Positions 54,215 to 63,836 of a DNA stretch of 64,000 nucleotides are shown piece after piece. Position 1 is the stretch's first letter; the number at the start of each line of letters is the position of its first letter. Where the stretch lies: NCBI GenBank assembly GCA_020636475.1, contig JACJXU010000002.1:273501-337500 (forward strand). The letters are read 5' to 3'. The notes beneath the pieces are model-generated. The model did not search any database. It worked only from the letters and a program-made list of their open reading frames with translations, and was not told where the DNA came from. Source of the DNA: Chitinophagales bacterium. Its GTDB lineage: Bacteria > Bacteroidota > Bacteroidia > Chitinophagales > UBA2359. The translations under genes were made by a program, and so were the position numbers.

Positions 54215-56257
54215 CTATTCCTCCAACTTCTTCACCATCGTCAAAATGGTGGCAATAGCTACGGTTTCGTTGGTTTCGTCATAAACTTCCACCAAGTATT
54301 TCACAATTCCTTTGGCGGGTTCGCCTTCGCGCTTTTCTTGGTCTATTTTCTCCTTTACCGTCAGTTTCACGCCAATAGTCGCTCCGGCGTAAACGGGTTT
54401 TACAAATCGGCAACTTTCCAAGCCGTAATTGAGCAAAACAGGTCCTTTTGCCGGCTCCACAAACAATCCCGCCGCCGCCGATAATATAAAATATCCGTGC
54501 GCCACAGGTCTTTCAAACAAAGTGCCTTCTAAAGAAGTATGGTCGGTGTGGGCATAAAAATGATCCCAACTCACATTGGCAAAATTCACAATATCGGCTT
54601 CGGTAACAGTGCGTTTGTGCGTAATAACGGTCTCACCCACTTTCAATTCTTCAAAATGTTTTCTAAACAAATGCTTTTCAGGCGTAAGATATTTTCCGCC
54701 CATTTGATAAACGCCTGTAATTTGTGTAAGCGAAGTAGGTGTACCCTGTACGGCAGTGCGTTGCAAATAGTGCATTACGCCGCGTTTTCCGCCCATTTCT
54801 TCGCCGCCGCCGGCTCTGCCCGGACCGCCGTGAACCAGCAAAGGCATAGGCGAGCCGTGTCCGGTACTTTCTACGGCACTTTCGCGATTGAGTACCAATA
54901 TTCTGCCGTGATACGGAGCCGCGCCGAGTACAAATTCTCGCGCCAATTGGTCGTCTGCCGTAGCAATGGTACAACACAACGAACCTTTGCCCATATTCGC
55001 CAGTTCAATGGCTTCGTCTATATTATGGTAAGGAATAATCGTGCTTACCGGACCAAAAGCTTCAATATTATGCACGGCAGTATGCTTAAAAGGCTGGTTA
55101 TTGAGCAACAATATTGGCGACAAAAATGCTCCTTTTTGCGCATCGGCACCTACTACTTCCATTTTTTCTATATTGCCATACACTATTTCCGCGCCTTCGC
55201 GCAATGCTTGCAGTTTTTCCAATACTTCTTGGCGTTGGCTCTGTCCTGCCAAAGCACCCATACGCACTTCTTTGAGGCTCGGGTCGCCGATAAGGGTTTT
55301 CGACAAGCGTTTTCCCAAAGCTATTTGCACGGCTTCTACCTTGTCGGCAGGAACAATAATACGGCGAATGGCAGTACATTTTTGTCCGCATTTTACCGTC
55401 ATTTCGCGGTGAACTTCTTTTACAAAAAGTTCAAATTCGGGTGAATCTTCACTTACATCTTCGCCCAACACGGCAGCGTTAAGGCTATCGGCTTCCATAT
55501 TAAAGGGTACAGCTTCGTTAATAATTTGCGGATGTTGTTTCAACATTTTGCCTGTTTCTGCCGAGCCTGTAAAAGTTACTACATCTTGGTTTTGTACAAA
55601 ATCGAGCAAATTGCGCGCGCTACCGCAAAGGAGTTGTAGGCTACCTTTGGGTAAAATTTCGGAGGCGATAATGTCTTTTACAACGGCTTCGGTCAAAAAT
55701 GAGGTGACGGTAGCGGGTTTCACCACTGCGGGAACGCCCGCCAAGAGATTTACGGCAATTTTTTCCAACATGCCCCATACGGGAAAATTATAGGCGTTGA
55801 TGTGAATGGCAACACCCATTTTGGGAACCATAATGTGCTGTCCGATAAAAGTACCGTTTTTGGAAATTTTTGCTGCTTCGCCGTCCACATAAAAGGCTTC
55901 GTTGCCAAACTCGCGGCGCAGGCTGGCATACGCAAACAAATTGCCGATGCCGCCTTCAATATCAATCCAACTATCTATGCGTGTAGCACCTGTTTGGTAG
56001 CTTATGGAATAATATTTTTCTTTGTTTTCGTATAAAAATAAAGCTAATTTTTTCAGCATTAGTCCGCGCTCGTGAAAAGTCATTTTGCGCAAAATACGCC
56101 CGCCAATGGTTCTGCCATATTGCAGCACTTCGCCAATATCAATGCCACCTAAAGATGCTTCAGCAATTATTTCGCCATTTACGGCATTGTACAAATTTTG
56201 TCCTTTTCCGCTGCCGGCAACCCATTCGCCGCAGACATAGTTTTGAAGTTTACTCAT
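54215..56257 (-). CDS. paaZ: Bifunctional ring-opening protein PaaZ (aldehyde dehydrogenase plus MaoC hydratase)
   Basis: From ATG 56257 (MSKLQNYVCGEWVAGSGK) the 680-residue product has an aldehyde dehydrogenase domain (residues about 10-515) with FNMEADSLNAAVLG (catalytic Glu) and VKCGQKCTAIRRII (catalytic Cys), and a C-terminal MaoC hot-dog hydratase (ITHKRTVTEADIVNFANVSW then DHFYAHTD). In phenylacetate catabolism it opens oxepin-CoA and oxidises the aldehyde. None of the paaABCDE oxygenase genes is within this window. A 9-residue upstream extension to 56284 is possible. Confidence 0.9.
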   Translation of the reverse strand: MSKLQNYVCGEWVAGSGKGQNLYNAVNGEIIAEASLGGIDIGEVLQYGRTIGGRILRKMTFHERGLMLKKLALFLYENKEKYYSISYQTGATRIDSWIDIEGGIGNLFAYASLRREFGNEAFYVDGEAAKISKNGTFIGQHIMVPKMGVAIHINAYNFPVWGMLEKIAVNLLAGVPAVVKPATVTSFLTEAVVKDIIASEILPKGSLQLLCGSARNLLDFVQNQDVVTFTGSAETGKMLKQHPQIINEAVPFNMEADSLNAAVLGEDVSEDSPEFELFVKEVHREMTVKCGQKCTAIRRIIVPADKVEAVQIALGKRLSKTLIGDPSLKEVRMGALAGQSQRQEVLEKLQALREGAEIVYGNIEKMEVVGADAQKGAFLSPILLLNNQPFKHTAVHNIEAFGPVSTIIPYHNIDEAIELANMGKGSLCCTIATADDQLAREFVLGAAPYHGRILVLNRESAVESTGHGSPMPLLVHGGPGRAGGGEEMGGKRGVMHYLQRTAVQGTPTSLTQITGVYQMGGKYLTPEKHLFRKHFEELKVGETVITHKRTVTEADIVNFANVSWDHFYAHTDHTSLEGTLFERPVAHGYFILSAAAGLFVEPAKGPVLLNYGLESCRFVKPVYAGATIGVKLTVKEKIDQEKREGEPAKGIVKYLVEVYDETNETVAIATILTMVKKLEE

Positions 56258-56529
56258 ATTATTTTTATACAAATTGTTTTTCACAGAAAATTGGGCGTTT
56301 TTTGTCTAAAACCCCTTTATCCGCAAAACATAAATTAAAAAATAGTGTTTTTTTGCTAAAATATTGAAATTATCAGCAATAATACCGATAACAAACAAAG
56401 ATACAACAAGCCTACTAACTGCCTGAATAATTTTTGCTAAAATATTATTGCTAAAAAATCGTATGTTTGGGCAATAATAAGATTCGTTTTTTAATTATTT
56501 ACCCGGAGTACTCAAAACTTAAATTTTCC

Positions 56530-57552
56530 ATGAAAATTCAATTATCCAATGAATTAAAGGTGGGTTTGTTGTCCATTCTTGCTTTGGTCATTTTTTATTA
56601 CGGCTACAATTATCTGAAAGGCAGAAATGTGCTTTCCAGCCAAAATGATTTTGTAGTAGTATATGACCGAATAGATGGCTTGTTGGGCGGCAATAATATA
56701 TTGCTCAATGGTTATAGAATAGGTTTGGTGGAAAGTATTGATATGCTAACGGATGGCAGTGGAAAAATTGTAGTGCATTACAGCATTGACAAGGAGATTC
56801 CTATTCCCAAAGGTAGTGTGGCACAAATAGTAGATGATGGTCTGATGGGCGACAAGGCGGTGTATTTGCTTATATCGAACAGCAAAGAATTGCACCAAAA
56901 CGGCGATACCTTAATAGGCGAAGTGCAGGCTTCTTTGGCAAATTCGTTTAAAGAAGAAATAATGCCTTTGAAAGACAATATTAATGCCTTAGTTCTTTCG
57001 CTGGACAGCACGACCAAAAGTTTGAACAAAATTGTAGGTTCGGGCGAAATTGAAGCCAACTTAGCTGCACTGAAAAAAACATTACATAGTTTTGACGCTA
57101 CGGCACAGTCGGTGAATGGTTTGGTAAATGCACAAGAAGCGCATATTGCGGGTATATTGCGCAATGTGGAATCGCTTACGCAGAGTTTGGAAAACAACCG
57201 CAGTCGTATTGATGCGATTATGCAAAACAGCGAAACCGCCAGTCGAAAATTAGCGAGCTTGGATTACGACAAAAGTGTAGCTAATCTAAACCAGACACTT
57301 GCCAGTACGAATACAACTATTGTAGAACTCCAAAAAAGCCTCCGCCAACTGAACGAAGGCGATGGAAGTATGTCGTTGTTGCTGAAAAATCCCGATTTGT
57401 ACAATAATCTTACGCAAACCACCGAAAGTATAGACCAACTCCTTACGGATATGCGCTTAAATCCTAAGCGATATGTGCATTTTTCGCTGTTCGGGCGGAA
57501 AGAAAAAACGAATAATACCGCTACACCTGAACAGAATATTCCTGAAGAATAA
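56530..57552 (+). CDS. MlaD/MCE-domain protein
   Basis: From ATG 56530 (MKIQLSNELKVGLLSILALV; 340 residues) one N-terminal membrane anchor is followed by an MCE domain (NDFVVVYDRIDGLLGGNNIL near residue 38, with NGYRIGLVESIDML) and a long helical tail with coiled-coil character (residues about 140-320). MCE proteins carry lipids between membranes with an ABC transporter (MlaE, MlaF). No such genes are adjacent here. The frame is open for 63 bp upstream, but this start fits the anchor best. Confidence 0.85.
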   Translation: MKIQLSNELKVGLLSILALVIFYYGYNYLKGRNVLSSQNDFVVVYDRIDGLLGGNNILLNGYRIGLVESIDMLTDGSGKIVVHYSIDKEIPIPKGSVAQIVDDGLMGDKAVYLLISNSKELHQNGDTLIGEVQASLANSFKEEIMPLKDNINALVLSLDSTTKSLNKIVGSGEIEANLAALKKTLHSFDATAQSVNGLVNAQEAHIAGILRNVESLTQSLENNRSRIDAIMQNSETASRKLASLDYDKSVANLNQTLASTNTTIVELQKSLRQLNEGDGSMSLLLKNPDLYNNLTQTTESIDQLLTDMRLNPKRYVHFSLFGRKEKTNNTATPEQNIPEE

Positions 57553-57560
57553 TAATTTGG

Positions 57561-58226
57561 TTAGCGTGCCACCACAAAAGGAAGTATGTTAATTTCTTTT
57601 GCACCCACTACTTGCAAGTAGTACATTCCTTGCGGAAATTCGCTTACTGACAACAGCATATTCGGCGCATCGTCTGTGGGAATTTGCTGCCGCAACTGCT
57701 TGCCATTTAGGTCAAAAATGCGTATCATTTCAACTTTATCTGCTGCGGTAAAGTTTATGTTTACGTTTTCTATCGCCGGATTGGGGAAAATAGTATAGCT
57801 CGAAGCAAAGCCTATGGGTTTGTCGGTAGTTTGTATGGTGGTTTCTGTTTCGCCTTCAGAAGATGTTTCGGTAGTGGTAGTTTCTCCTTCGGTAGAAGTA
57901 TCTACTGTTGCGCCGTTATCTGAAGAATTGCCGACACCTATATCCGTTGCCAATACATCTTCAAGGAGTCCGTCTCCTGTGTTGCCGGCAACAATATCAG
58001 TTATAGGTCCGCCTCCTACTTTATTAATGGCGTGTTGCGGCGGGTCTTCTTCGTCAATATCGCCATCGCCTCTTGTAGCAGCCGATTGAATAATATCATT
58101 CGGGACAATGATAGCATTTCCTTTTTTCGTTAAAATTCCTGCACCACAACTTTGCGCCGCTGCAACAACACTAAAAGCCATCAATACAAACAGAACTTTT
58201 AGCCATTTTATACTATACTTTGTCAT
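57561..58226 (-). CDS. Secreted protein with T9SS type A sorting domain
   Basis: The 221-residue product has a signal peptide (VLMAFSVVAAAQ) and a mature part of about 110 residues dominated by Thr, Glu, Gly and Ser (GATVDTSTEGETTTTETSSE). The C-terminal 80 residues (YTIFPNPAIENVNINF to INILPFVVAR) are the classic type A sorting signal. No enzymatic domain. Perhaps a linker-like surface protein. It ends 9 bp from the end of the convergent MCE gene. Confidence 0.8.
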   Translation of the reverse strand: MTKYSIKWLKVLFVLMAFSVVAAAQSCGAGILTKKGNAIIVPNDIIQSAATRGDGDIDEEDPPQHAINKVGGGPITDIVAGNTGDGLLEDVLATDIGVGNSSDNGATVDTSTEGETTTTETSSEGETETTIQTTDKPIGFASSYTIFPNPAIENVNINFTAADKVEMIRIFDLNGKQLRQQIPTDDAPNMLLSVSEFPQGMYYLQVVGAKEINILPFVVAR

Positions 58227-58418
58227 GCTTCTATAATTTTTATGCTAAAATAAGCTAAATATTTGATAAAAAACATTACATTTATTGGCATTTATCGGTA
58301 ATAAAATTGCTATAAAAAATACTTAATTGCTTGATTATTAATAATTTATTTGTATTTAAAGTTATTTTTTATCGGAAAATAATATCATTTATCTTCAAAA
58401 AATATATCCTTATTTTGC

Positions 58419-59849
58419 ATGTACAAGAGCAAACTGATTCATATTCTAAAAACATTTACGCCCCAAGAGATAAGAAGTTTAGGCTTCTTTATAGATTCTC
58501 CTTCGGCAAATGTACGCAGCGAAGTATTGAATTTGTGGCTGTATCTTCGCCTACAATATCCGCATTTTAAGGAAGATGAACTTGACCGCTACAAGATTTT
58601 TGCTGTAATATGGGGCAGTCAAACGACATTTTCTATGCCTAAACTCCGTCATTTGAACAGTGAACTGGTACAGTGGATTGAGGAATTTATGATACACAAC
58701 CAACTGAAAAATGACCCGGAACGCCGTTTTATGTTGCTTTTAGATGCGTACAAGGAAAAAGATTTGCACAAGTATTTCGAACAAACGCTCAAAAAAGAAA
58801 ATGTGCTTGCTACTGCTGCGGAAAAATACGATATGGGCAATTACCGTTTTAGGTATGTACTGCAAGAAAAAATTACTGACTACGAAATGGAGCGGTTCAA
58901 TAATATGAACTTCGATTATATCAAACAGATTTTAGCTTATTTAGACGTGTTTTATATTGCCCAGAAACTGAAATTCGCCTGCGAAACCGTCAATTACCAA
59001 AATGTGTTTAAAACTACCTACGAACCACTGTTTTGGGATGATATTTTGGCATACATGCAAAAAAATGTTGACAATAGTTCTCCTTTACTCCAAGCATATT
59101 TTATTATTTGGAATACGCTTACCGAAGCCGAAAATGAAGAACATTTCCAGCAATTACTTACGTTTTTAGATACCTACAGCCAACGCTTTTCCGCGCAGAC
59201 CCTCAGCGAGTTTTATACCTATGCACGCAATTATTGCATCAAAAAAATAAACAACGGCGAACAAAAATATATAGCAAATTTATTTAAGTTGTACCAAAAG
59301 GGCTTAGAAACGAATACCCTCATGTACAAACAACGATTGTCGGAATGGGACTACAAAAATATTGTGACGATTGGTATGCGCCTTAATGAAGATATTTTTG
59401 TGGAAAAATTTATCCACCAATACAAGCACTTTTTGATGGAAGAAAGCCGCGACAATGCTTACACCTACAATTTGGCTTATTTCTACTTTTACCAAAAGCA
59501 ATACGACAAAACCATAGCATTGCTGCAAGATGTGCATTTTTCCGATATATACTATCACCTCGAAACCAAAACGCTGTTGCTAAAAACCTACTACGAACTC
59601 AACGAAAGTATTTCGCTTTTTGCTTTGGCAGACACCTTAAAAGTGTATTTGTTTCGCACCGCCAAAATTCCTGACTACCAAAAACAAATCCGCAACCGCT
59701 TTATTAGTTTTATAACAAAAATGATGCGCATAAAGCTCGGCGGAAAAAATAATGCCTCACAATTGTTGCAGCAATTAAACAAAAATAAAAAAGTATCGGA
59801 TTTTACTTGGTTGAACGATAAAATAAATGCCTTGATGAAAAAGCACTAA
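58419..59849 (+). CDS. Conserved helical protein of unknown function
   Basis: The 476-residue product begins MYKSKLIHILKTFTPQEIRS then LGFFIDSPSANVR, and is almost entirely alpha-helical with Tyr/Phe/Leu-rich pairs resembling TPR-type repeats (AYTYNLAYFYFYQKQYDKTI). No signal peptide or transmembrane segment. The N-terminal part ('L..F.P.E...L..F..SP..N') recurs in Bacteroidota hypothetical proteins as far as I recall. Role unknown. It is followed after 52 bp by an M16-fold gene on the same strand. Confidence 0.65.
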   Translation: MYKSKLIHILKTFTPQEIRSLGFFIDSPSANVRSEVLNLWLYLRLQYPHFKEDELDRYKIFAVIWGSQTTFSMPKLRHLNSELVQWIEEFMIHNQLKNDPERRFMLLLDAYKEKDLHKYFEQTLKKENVLATAAEKYDMGNYRFRYVLQEKITDYEMERFNNMNFDYIKQILAYLDVFYIAQKLKFACETVNYQNVFKTTYEPLFWDDILAYMQKNVDNSSPLLQAYFIIWNTLTEAENEEHFQQLLTFLDTYSQRFSAQTLSEFYTYARNYCIKKINNGEQKYIANLFKLYQKGLETNTLMYKQRLSEWDYKNIVTIGMRLNEDIFVEKFIHQYKHFLMEESRDNAYTYNLAYFYFYQKQYDKTIALLQDVHFSDIYYHLETKTLLLKTYYELNESISLFALADTLKVYLFRTAKIPDYQKQIRNRFISFITKMMRIKLGGKNNASQLLQQLNKNKKVSDFTWLNDKINALMKKH

Positions 59850-59901
59850 CTTGCAGCCTCAATTTTTTATTTTTTAGCCATTTATTGCACCATTATACAA
59901 T

Positions 59902-61221
59902 TTGAAAAATAAAAAAACGGTCGTTGCCCCTTTGCGCAATAAACTAAACCGCAAAATAGCCCCGAATTTGCATTTTTTACGTCAGCAGGAATTTCCGGCT
60001 TTTGGCACACTATTATTAGACAATGGAATCCCCTTGTATTGCATTGAAGGAGGTGAGCAAGCGGTTTTTACTTTGGAGTTGGTTTTTTCTGCCGGACGCT
60101 GGCACGAACCTGCGCCGCAAGTAGCTTATTACACGGCACGTTGCCTCTGCGATGGTACTACTGCGTTTTCGGCGGCACAACTTTCCGATGCACTCGACAA
60201 TGTAGGCGCGGAAATAAAAACCAATGCCTCCGGCGACTTTAGCAGTATTCGGCTGAGTGGGCTGAGTGAGTTTTTTCCCGAAGCAATACAATTGCTGCAT
60301 CATATACTGAGCGAAGCCAATTTTCCGCAGCATCAGCTACAACTACATCTTGGCGAAGATTTGCAGGAATTAGCCATCAATCTCACTACCGGAAATTACT
60401 TGGCATATCGCCAACTTCAAAGCCATATGCTGGGCGAAAATCATCCTTACGCGGCTTCGCCTACGGCAGAAAGTTTGCAAAAAATTCAACCGGAAATATT
60501 ACAAGCATTTTTCAATACGTACTATACGCCTCAAAACTGTAAAATATATCTCGCCGGAAAATTACCTGCGGGTTCTTTTTTTCATTTGAATGAAATTTTG
60601 GGTAAAGATTTTGGCAAAAAAAGCGTACTTTTGCCAACACCCCAAGTGCCAATTATTCCGAAGTACTCTCCGGCATTTTTTGAAATTCCCCTCAAAAAGA
60701 ACCAACAAGTAGCTCTGCGATTTGGCGTACCCGTTCCGCTACAAAATCAGCCCGACTTTTTGAAAATCTATGTTTTTAATACTTTGCTTGGCGGATATTT
60801 TGGTGCGCGCCTTATGACAAAACTGCGTACCGAAAAGGGTTATACCTACGGTATTTATTCGCAAATAAAAACCTACAAACACGCTGCCTACTGCTACATT
60901 AGCTGCGAAACCAACAAAAGAGTGGCAAAAGCCGCCGTTTACGAAATTTTTAATGAAATTGAACGTTTAAGTCGCGAAGCCGTAACCGACGACGAATTGC
61001 AGATGGTAAAAAATTATCTTATCGGCAATACCCTCAACTGGATTGACGGACCTTTTAACAGTTTGATGTGCCTGAAAGATTTGCATGCTTTTGGGCTGGA
61101 TGTTGAATATTTTACTAATTTTGCACAAAATATTTTACAAATTACGCCTGTAGATTTACAGCAAACAGCCGCCACTTATTTTACAAAAGAAAAATTTACG
61201 CAAGTGCTGGCAGGTGTTTAG
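59902..61221 (+). CDS. M16-family peptidase-like protein without zinc motif
   Basis: The 439-residue product starts at TTG 59902. It is built of two M16 domains: the first has FTLELVFSAGRWHEPAPQVA and RCLCDGTTAFSAAQLSDALD, the second LMTKLRTEKGYTYGIYSQIK, the Arg/Tyr substrate-gripping motif. The HxxEH zinc site expected early in the first domain is absent (VAYYTARCLCDGTT at that place), so it is probably the non-catalytic partner of an M16 heterodimer. No active partner gene is next to it. The upstream neighbour is a helical protein of unknown role. Confidence 0.75.
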   Translation: MKNKKTVVAPLRNKLNRKIAPNLHFLRQQEFPAFGTLLLDNGIPLYCIEGGEQAVFTLELVFSAGRWHEPAPQVAYYTARCLCDGTTAFSAAQLSDALDNVGAEIKTNASGDFSSIRLSGLSEFFPEAIQLLHHILSEANFPQHQLQLHLGEDLQELAINLTTGNYLAYRQLQSHMLGENHPYAASPTAESLQKIQPEILQAFFNTYYTPQNCKIYLAGKLPAGSFFHLNEILGKDFGKKSVLLPTPQVPIIPKYSPAFFEIPLKKNQQVALRFGVPVPLQNQPDFLKIYVFNTLLGGYFGARLMTKLRTEKGYTYGIYSQIKTYKHAAYCYISCETNKRVAKAAVYEIFNEIERLSREAVTDDELQMVKNYLIGNTLNWIDGPFNSLMCLKDLHAFGLDVEYFTNFAQNILQITPVDLQQTAATYFTKEKFTQVLAGV

Positions 61222-61247
61222 TTTTTTCAATGGTATTATTCAAAGCT

Positions 61248-63011
61248 ATGAAGTTATATACAATCAGCCTTTTTCGTTTTTTTTACGTGTGTCTTGCCAT
61301 ATTAGGAAGCAGTTTTGCAAGCGTGTATGCACAGTATGTGGCACCGCCAAGTTTGCAGTGTGTGAACGATGCGCCTAATAGCGAAGTATTAATAAACTGG
61401 ACAAACAACCATAGTTGCGGAGGAGGTTTTGTAAGTACCAATTTGTATTACGCCACCGACCCCAACGGACCTTATACCGAAGTAAATATAAGCGATATTA
61501 ATGCAGATGAATATACACTGAACAGTATTGCAAGCAATGTTTATGTGTATTTGGAAACCGAATGTGCGTGGAACAGTTCGGCACTAAGTGATACGTTGAG
61601 TAATTTGGAATTGGATTTTCCGGAAATTATTCGCGTAGAAGCATTTGACGGTCAAGCGCGTATTGAGTGGATACCTGTAACAGGAAATGGTGCCTTTGGC
61701 TATATTATTTACCAAGCGGGTCCCACGCCTATAGATACTGTTTATGGCAGCAATACCAGTTTTTATTTGCATACTACGGCTACGCCAAATTTAGGTGTGG
61801 AGTCGTACACTATTTCTACCATAGACTCTTGCCTTAATTCTGGCACGTATAATCCTGATTTTCACTCAACTATTTTTCTTACTGCTGAATATGATACCTG
61901 CCGCAACGAAGTGGATATGCAATGGACTCCTTATCAAGGTTGGGAGGTAAATGATTACATTATTTACAAAATACGCCCTTCCGATGGCAGCAATATTGCT
62001 ATTGATACGGTTCCGGCTTCGCAGCAATACTATACGGCAAGCGTACAAGCCTACGATGATTACCGCTGTTTTAACGTAAAAGCCGTAGGGAGCGAACTCA
62101 ATCAAACCTCGAACTCCAGTTTGGCGTGTTTTGTTTTTGAACAACCCGAACTCCCTTCGTATATATACATGCAAAACGCCAGTGTGAATACCAATGGTGA
62201 AGTGATAATAGAATGGTACAATGAAACGGGCGTACAACCCAGTAAACTTATGGTTTTTAGAGGAACCGACCCCGCAGAACTAAGCCGTCTTGTGGGCTTG
62301 GGGTCTTTTCCGCTTACGTTCAGTATTCAATACTTAGATGACAAAGCCAATACCCAGCGCGACAGTTATTATTATCAAATAATTGCCGAAAATGTCTGCG
62401 GCGCACAGCAAATGTCCAATGTGGTACGTACCGTAAATCTTCAGGCTTCGGACAATGTGAATCTTACCAATTCGCTGCTGTGGAATGCTTTTGAATTGGA
62501 CAATGCTACTGTTAGTGGCTATACCATTTACAGAGGTTTGAATGAAACCGACATGTTTACACTGGCGAATGTAGATGCGGCAACTTTTAGTTATATTGAC
62601 GATATTTCGGAAGTGCCTTTGCAACAAGGAGAAAAATATTGCTATCGCATAGAGGCGCACTTCGATTTGGTGATAAGTGATATTGGCGTAAATGAAAGTC
62701 TTAGCAGTTGGTCGAATGTGTATTGTTTGGGGCAAAATTCGCGCATTTTTGTGCCTAATGTTTTCAACCCTAACGGTGTGAACAATATTTTTAAACCGGT
62801 TATTCAATTTCCCAATGCGGAAACTTATACTATGATTGTATTAAATCGCTGGGGCGAAAAAGTTTTTGTTACGCAAAACCCTGACGAAGGTTGGGACGGT
62901 TTTGTAAATCGGCAAATGGCACCACAAGGTGTGTACAGCTATGTTATCCAAATGGAATCGCTTAATGGGAACAGTATTGAGAAAAAAGGGACGGTGCTTT
63001 TGTTGCGGTAG
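61248..63011 (+). CDS. Secreted multi-domain protein with T9SS type B (gliding-motility-associated) C-terminal domain
   Basis: From ATG 61248 (MKLYTISLFRFFYVCLAILG; signal ends SVYAQ; 587 residues). Four to five FN3-like beta-sandwich modules follow (for example ARIEWIPVTGNGAFGYIIYQ and GEVIIEWYNETGVQPSKLMV), rich in Tyr, Asn and Ser. The last 90 residues (IFVPNVFNPNGVNNIFKPVI to NSIEKKGTVLLLR) are the type B sorting domain. It is likely an extracellular or cell-surface adhesin-like protein. It starts just after the M16-like gene on the same strand. Confidence 0.88.
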   Translation: MKLYTISLFRFFYVCLAILGSSFASVYAQYVAPPSLQCVNDAPNSEVLINWTNNHSCGGGFVSTNLYYATDPNGPYTEVNISDINADEYTLNSIASNVYVYLETECAWNSSALSDTLSNLELDFPEIIRVEAFDGQARIEWIPVTGNGAFGYIIYQAGPTPIDTVYGSNTSFYLHTTATPNLGVESYTISTIDSCLNSGTYNPDFHSTIFLTAEYDTCRNEVDMQWTPYQGWEVNDYIIYKIRPSDGSNIAIDTVPASQQYYTASVQAYDDYRCFNVKAVGSELNQTSNSSLACFVFEQPELPSYIYMQNASVNTNGEVIIEWYNETGVQPSKLMVFRGTDPAELSRLVGLGSFPLTFSIQYLDDKANTQRDSYYYQIIAENVCGAQQMSNVVRTVNLQASDNVNLTNSLLWNAFELDNATVSGYTIYRGLNETDMFTLANVDAATFSYIDDISEVPLQQGEKYCYRIEAHFDLVISDIGVNESLSSWSNVYCLGQNSRIFVPNVFNPNGVNNIFKPVIQFPNAETYTMIVLNRWGEKVFVTQNPDEGWDGFVNRQMAPQGVYSYVIQMESLNGNSIEKKGTVLLLR

Positions 63012-63092
63012 TTGCGTATAATGGTTTCGTGTGTATGCGACATTGCTAGTGAACCAGGCAATGAACGTCATACAATTTGTTGGGTACAGTTT

Positions 63093-63623
63093 TTATTCTT
63101 TCAAAATTTCATTTCTTAGCTTACCAAAACTCCTTATAAATTCAGAAGGGAAGTCATTAATTATTAAGGTTGAATCTCCAATTATCACAGAATTCAATAC
63201 ACCAGAATGTGAAGGAATATTTTCTCTATCCAACTTAATTTCAATTAACTCTAAAATTATTGCTAACACTAAATTTTCTCCTTCTTCACTAAGTTTTACT
63301 TTTTTTGATTTGGTTATATTAAGTTTACTCCTTTCGCTGTAAGGAGCTGAACAATCAATTTTTTCGTATGTATAAACGGCATTTAGAGATTCTTTAAAAC
63401 CGTCTTTTTCAACTTTAATTATTTCGATATTGCCTCCCCACTCACCACATTCTGCATCAGAATACGTTATGATTAAGGGTTGACTTTCAATATACTTAAG
63501 AGTGTTTTTCCTCTTGACCGAATTTTCAAAACCCGTTTTCAAATTTGGATTTGTTCCTTTTCCAATAAAAATTCCAATTATTAAAGTAGTAGCTGGAATC
63601 AAAACTTGAAATATTTTTTTCAC
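63093..63623 (-). CDS. Hypothetical membrane-anchored protein
   Basis: The 176-residue product has one N-terminal hydrophobic segment (IFQVLIPATTLIIGIFIGKG) and then a soluble region with SDAECGEWGGNIEIIKVEKD and KIDCSAPYSE (Cys pair possible). AT-rich codons point to recent arrival. The gap after its stop (63012-63092) has a small hairpin CATTGC/GCAATG at 63042-63064. No recognised family. Confidence 0.55.
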   Translation of the reverse strand: MKKIFQVLIPATTLIIGIFIGKGTNPNLKTGFENSVKRKNTLKYIESQPLIITYSDAECGEWGGNIEIIKVEKDGFKESLNAVYTYEKIDCSAPYSERSKLNITKSKKVKLSEEGENLVLAIILELIEIKLDRENIPSHSGVLNSVIIGDSTLIINDFPSEFIRSFGKLRNEILKE

Positions 63624-63836
63624 AACAGTTAATATAGTTTTTTTATTAAGTGCCTACCCAAAAGAAATCAAGCATTGACTTCAATAATTTGCTAAAGAGC
63701 ATTAATAACTTGTACTAGCTTTTTAAATTACTCTGTGTGACTTTGTGAAATACTTAGAGCCAACACGCGATTATAAAAATACACTTGCGGTTTAAGAAGT
63801 CTTCTTTAAGTATAGTGAGTAAGGTTCTTGTTCCAA

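Noticed and set aside
54539..55444. 301-codon frame opposite paaZ
   Set aside because: Shadow of the aldehyde dehydrogenase domain.
63012..63092. Right end of a MITE-like element (GTTGCGTATAATGG)
   Set aside because: Only about ten bases match the element ends and the ATACCAAAAC tip is missing.
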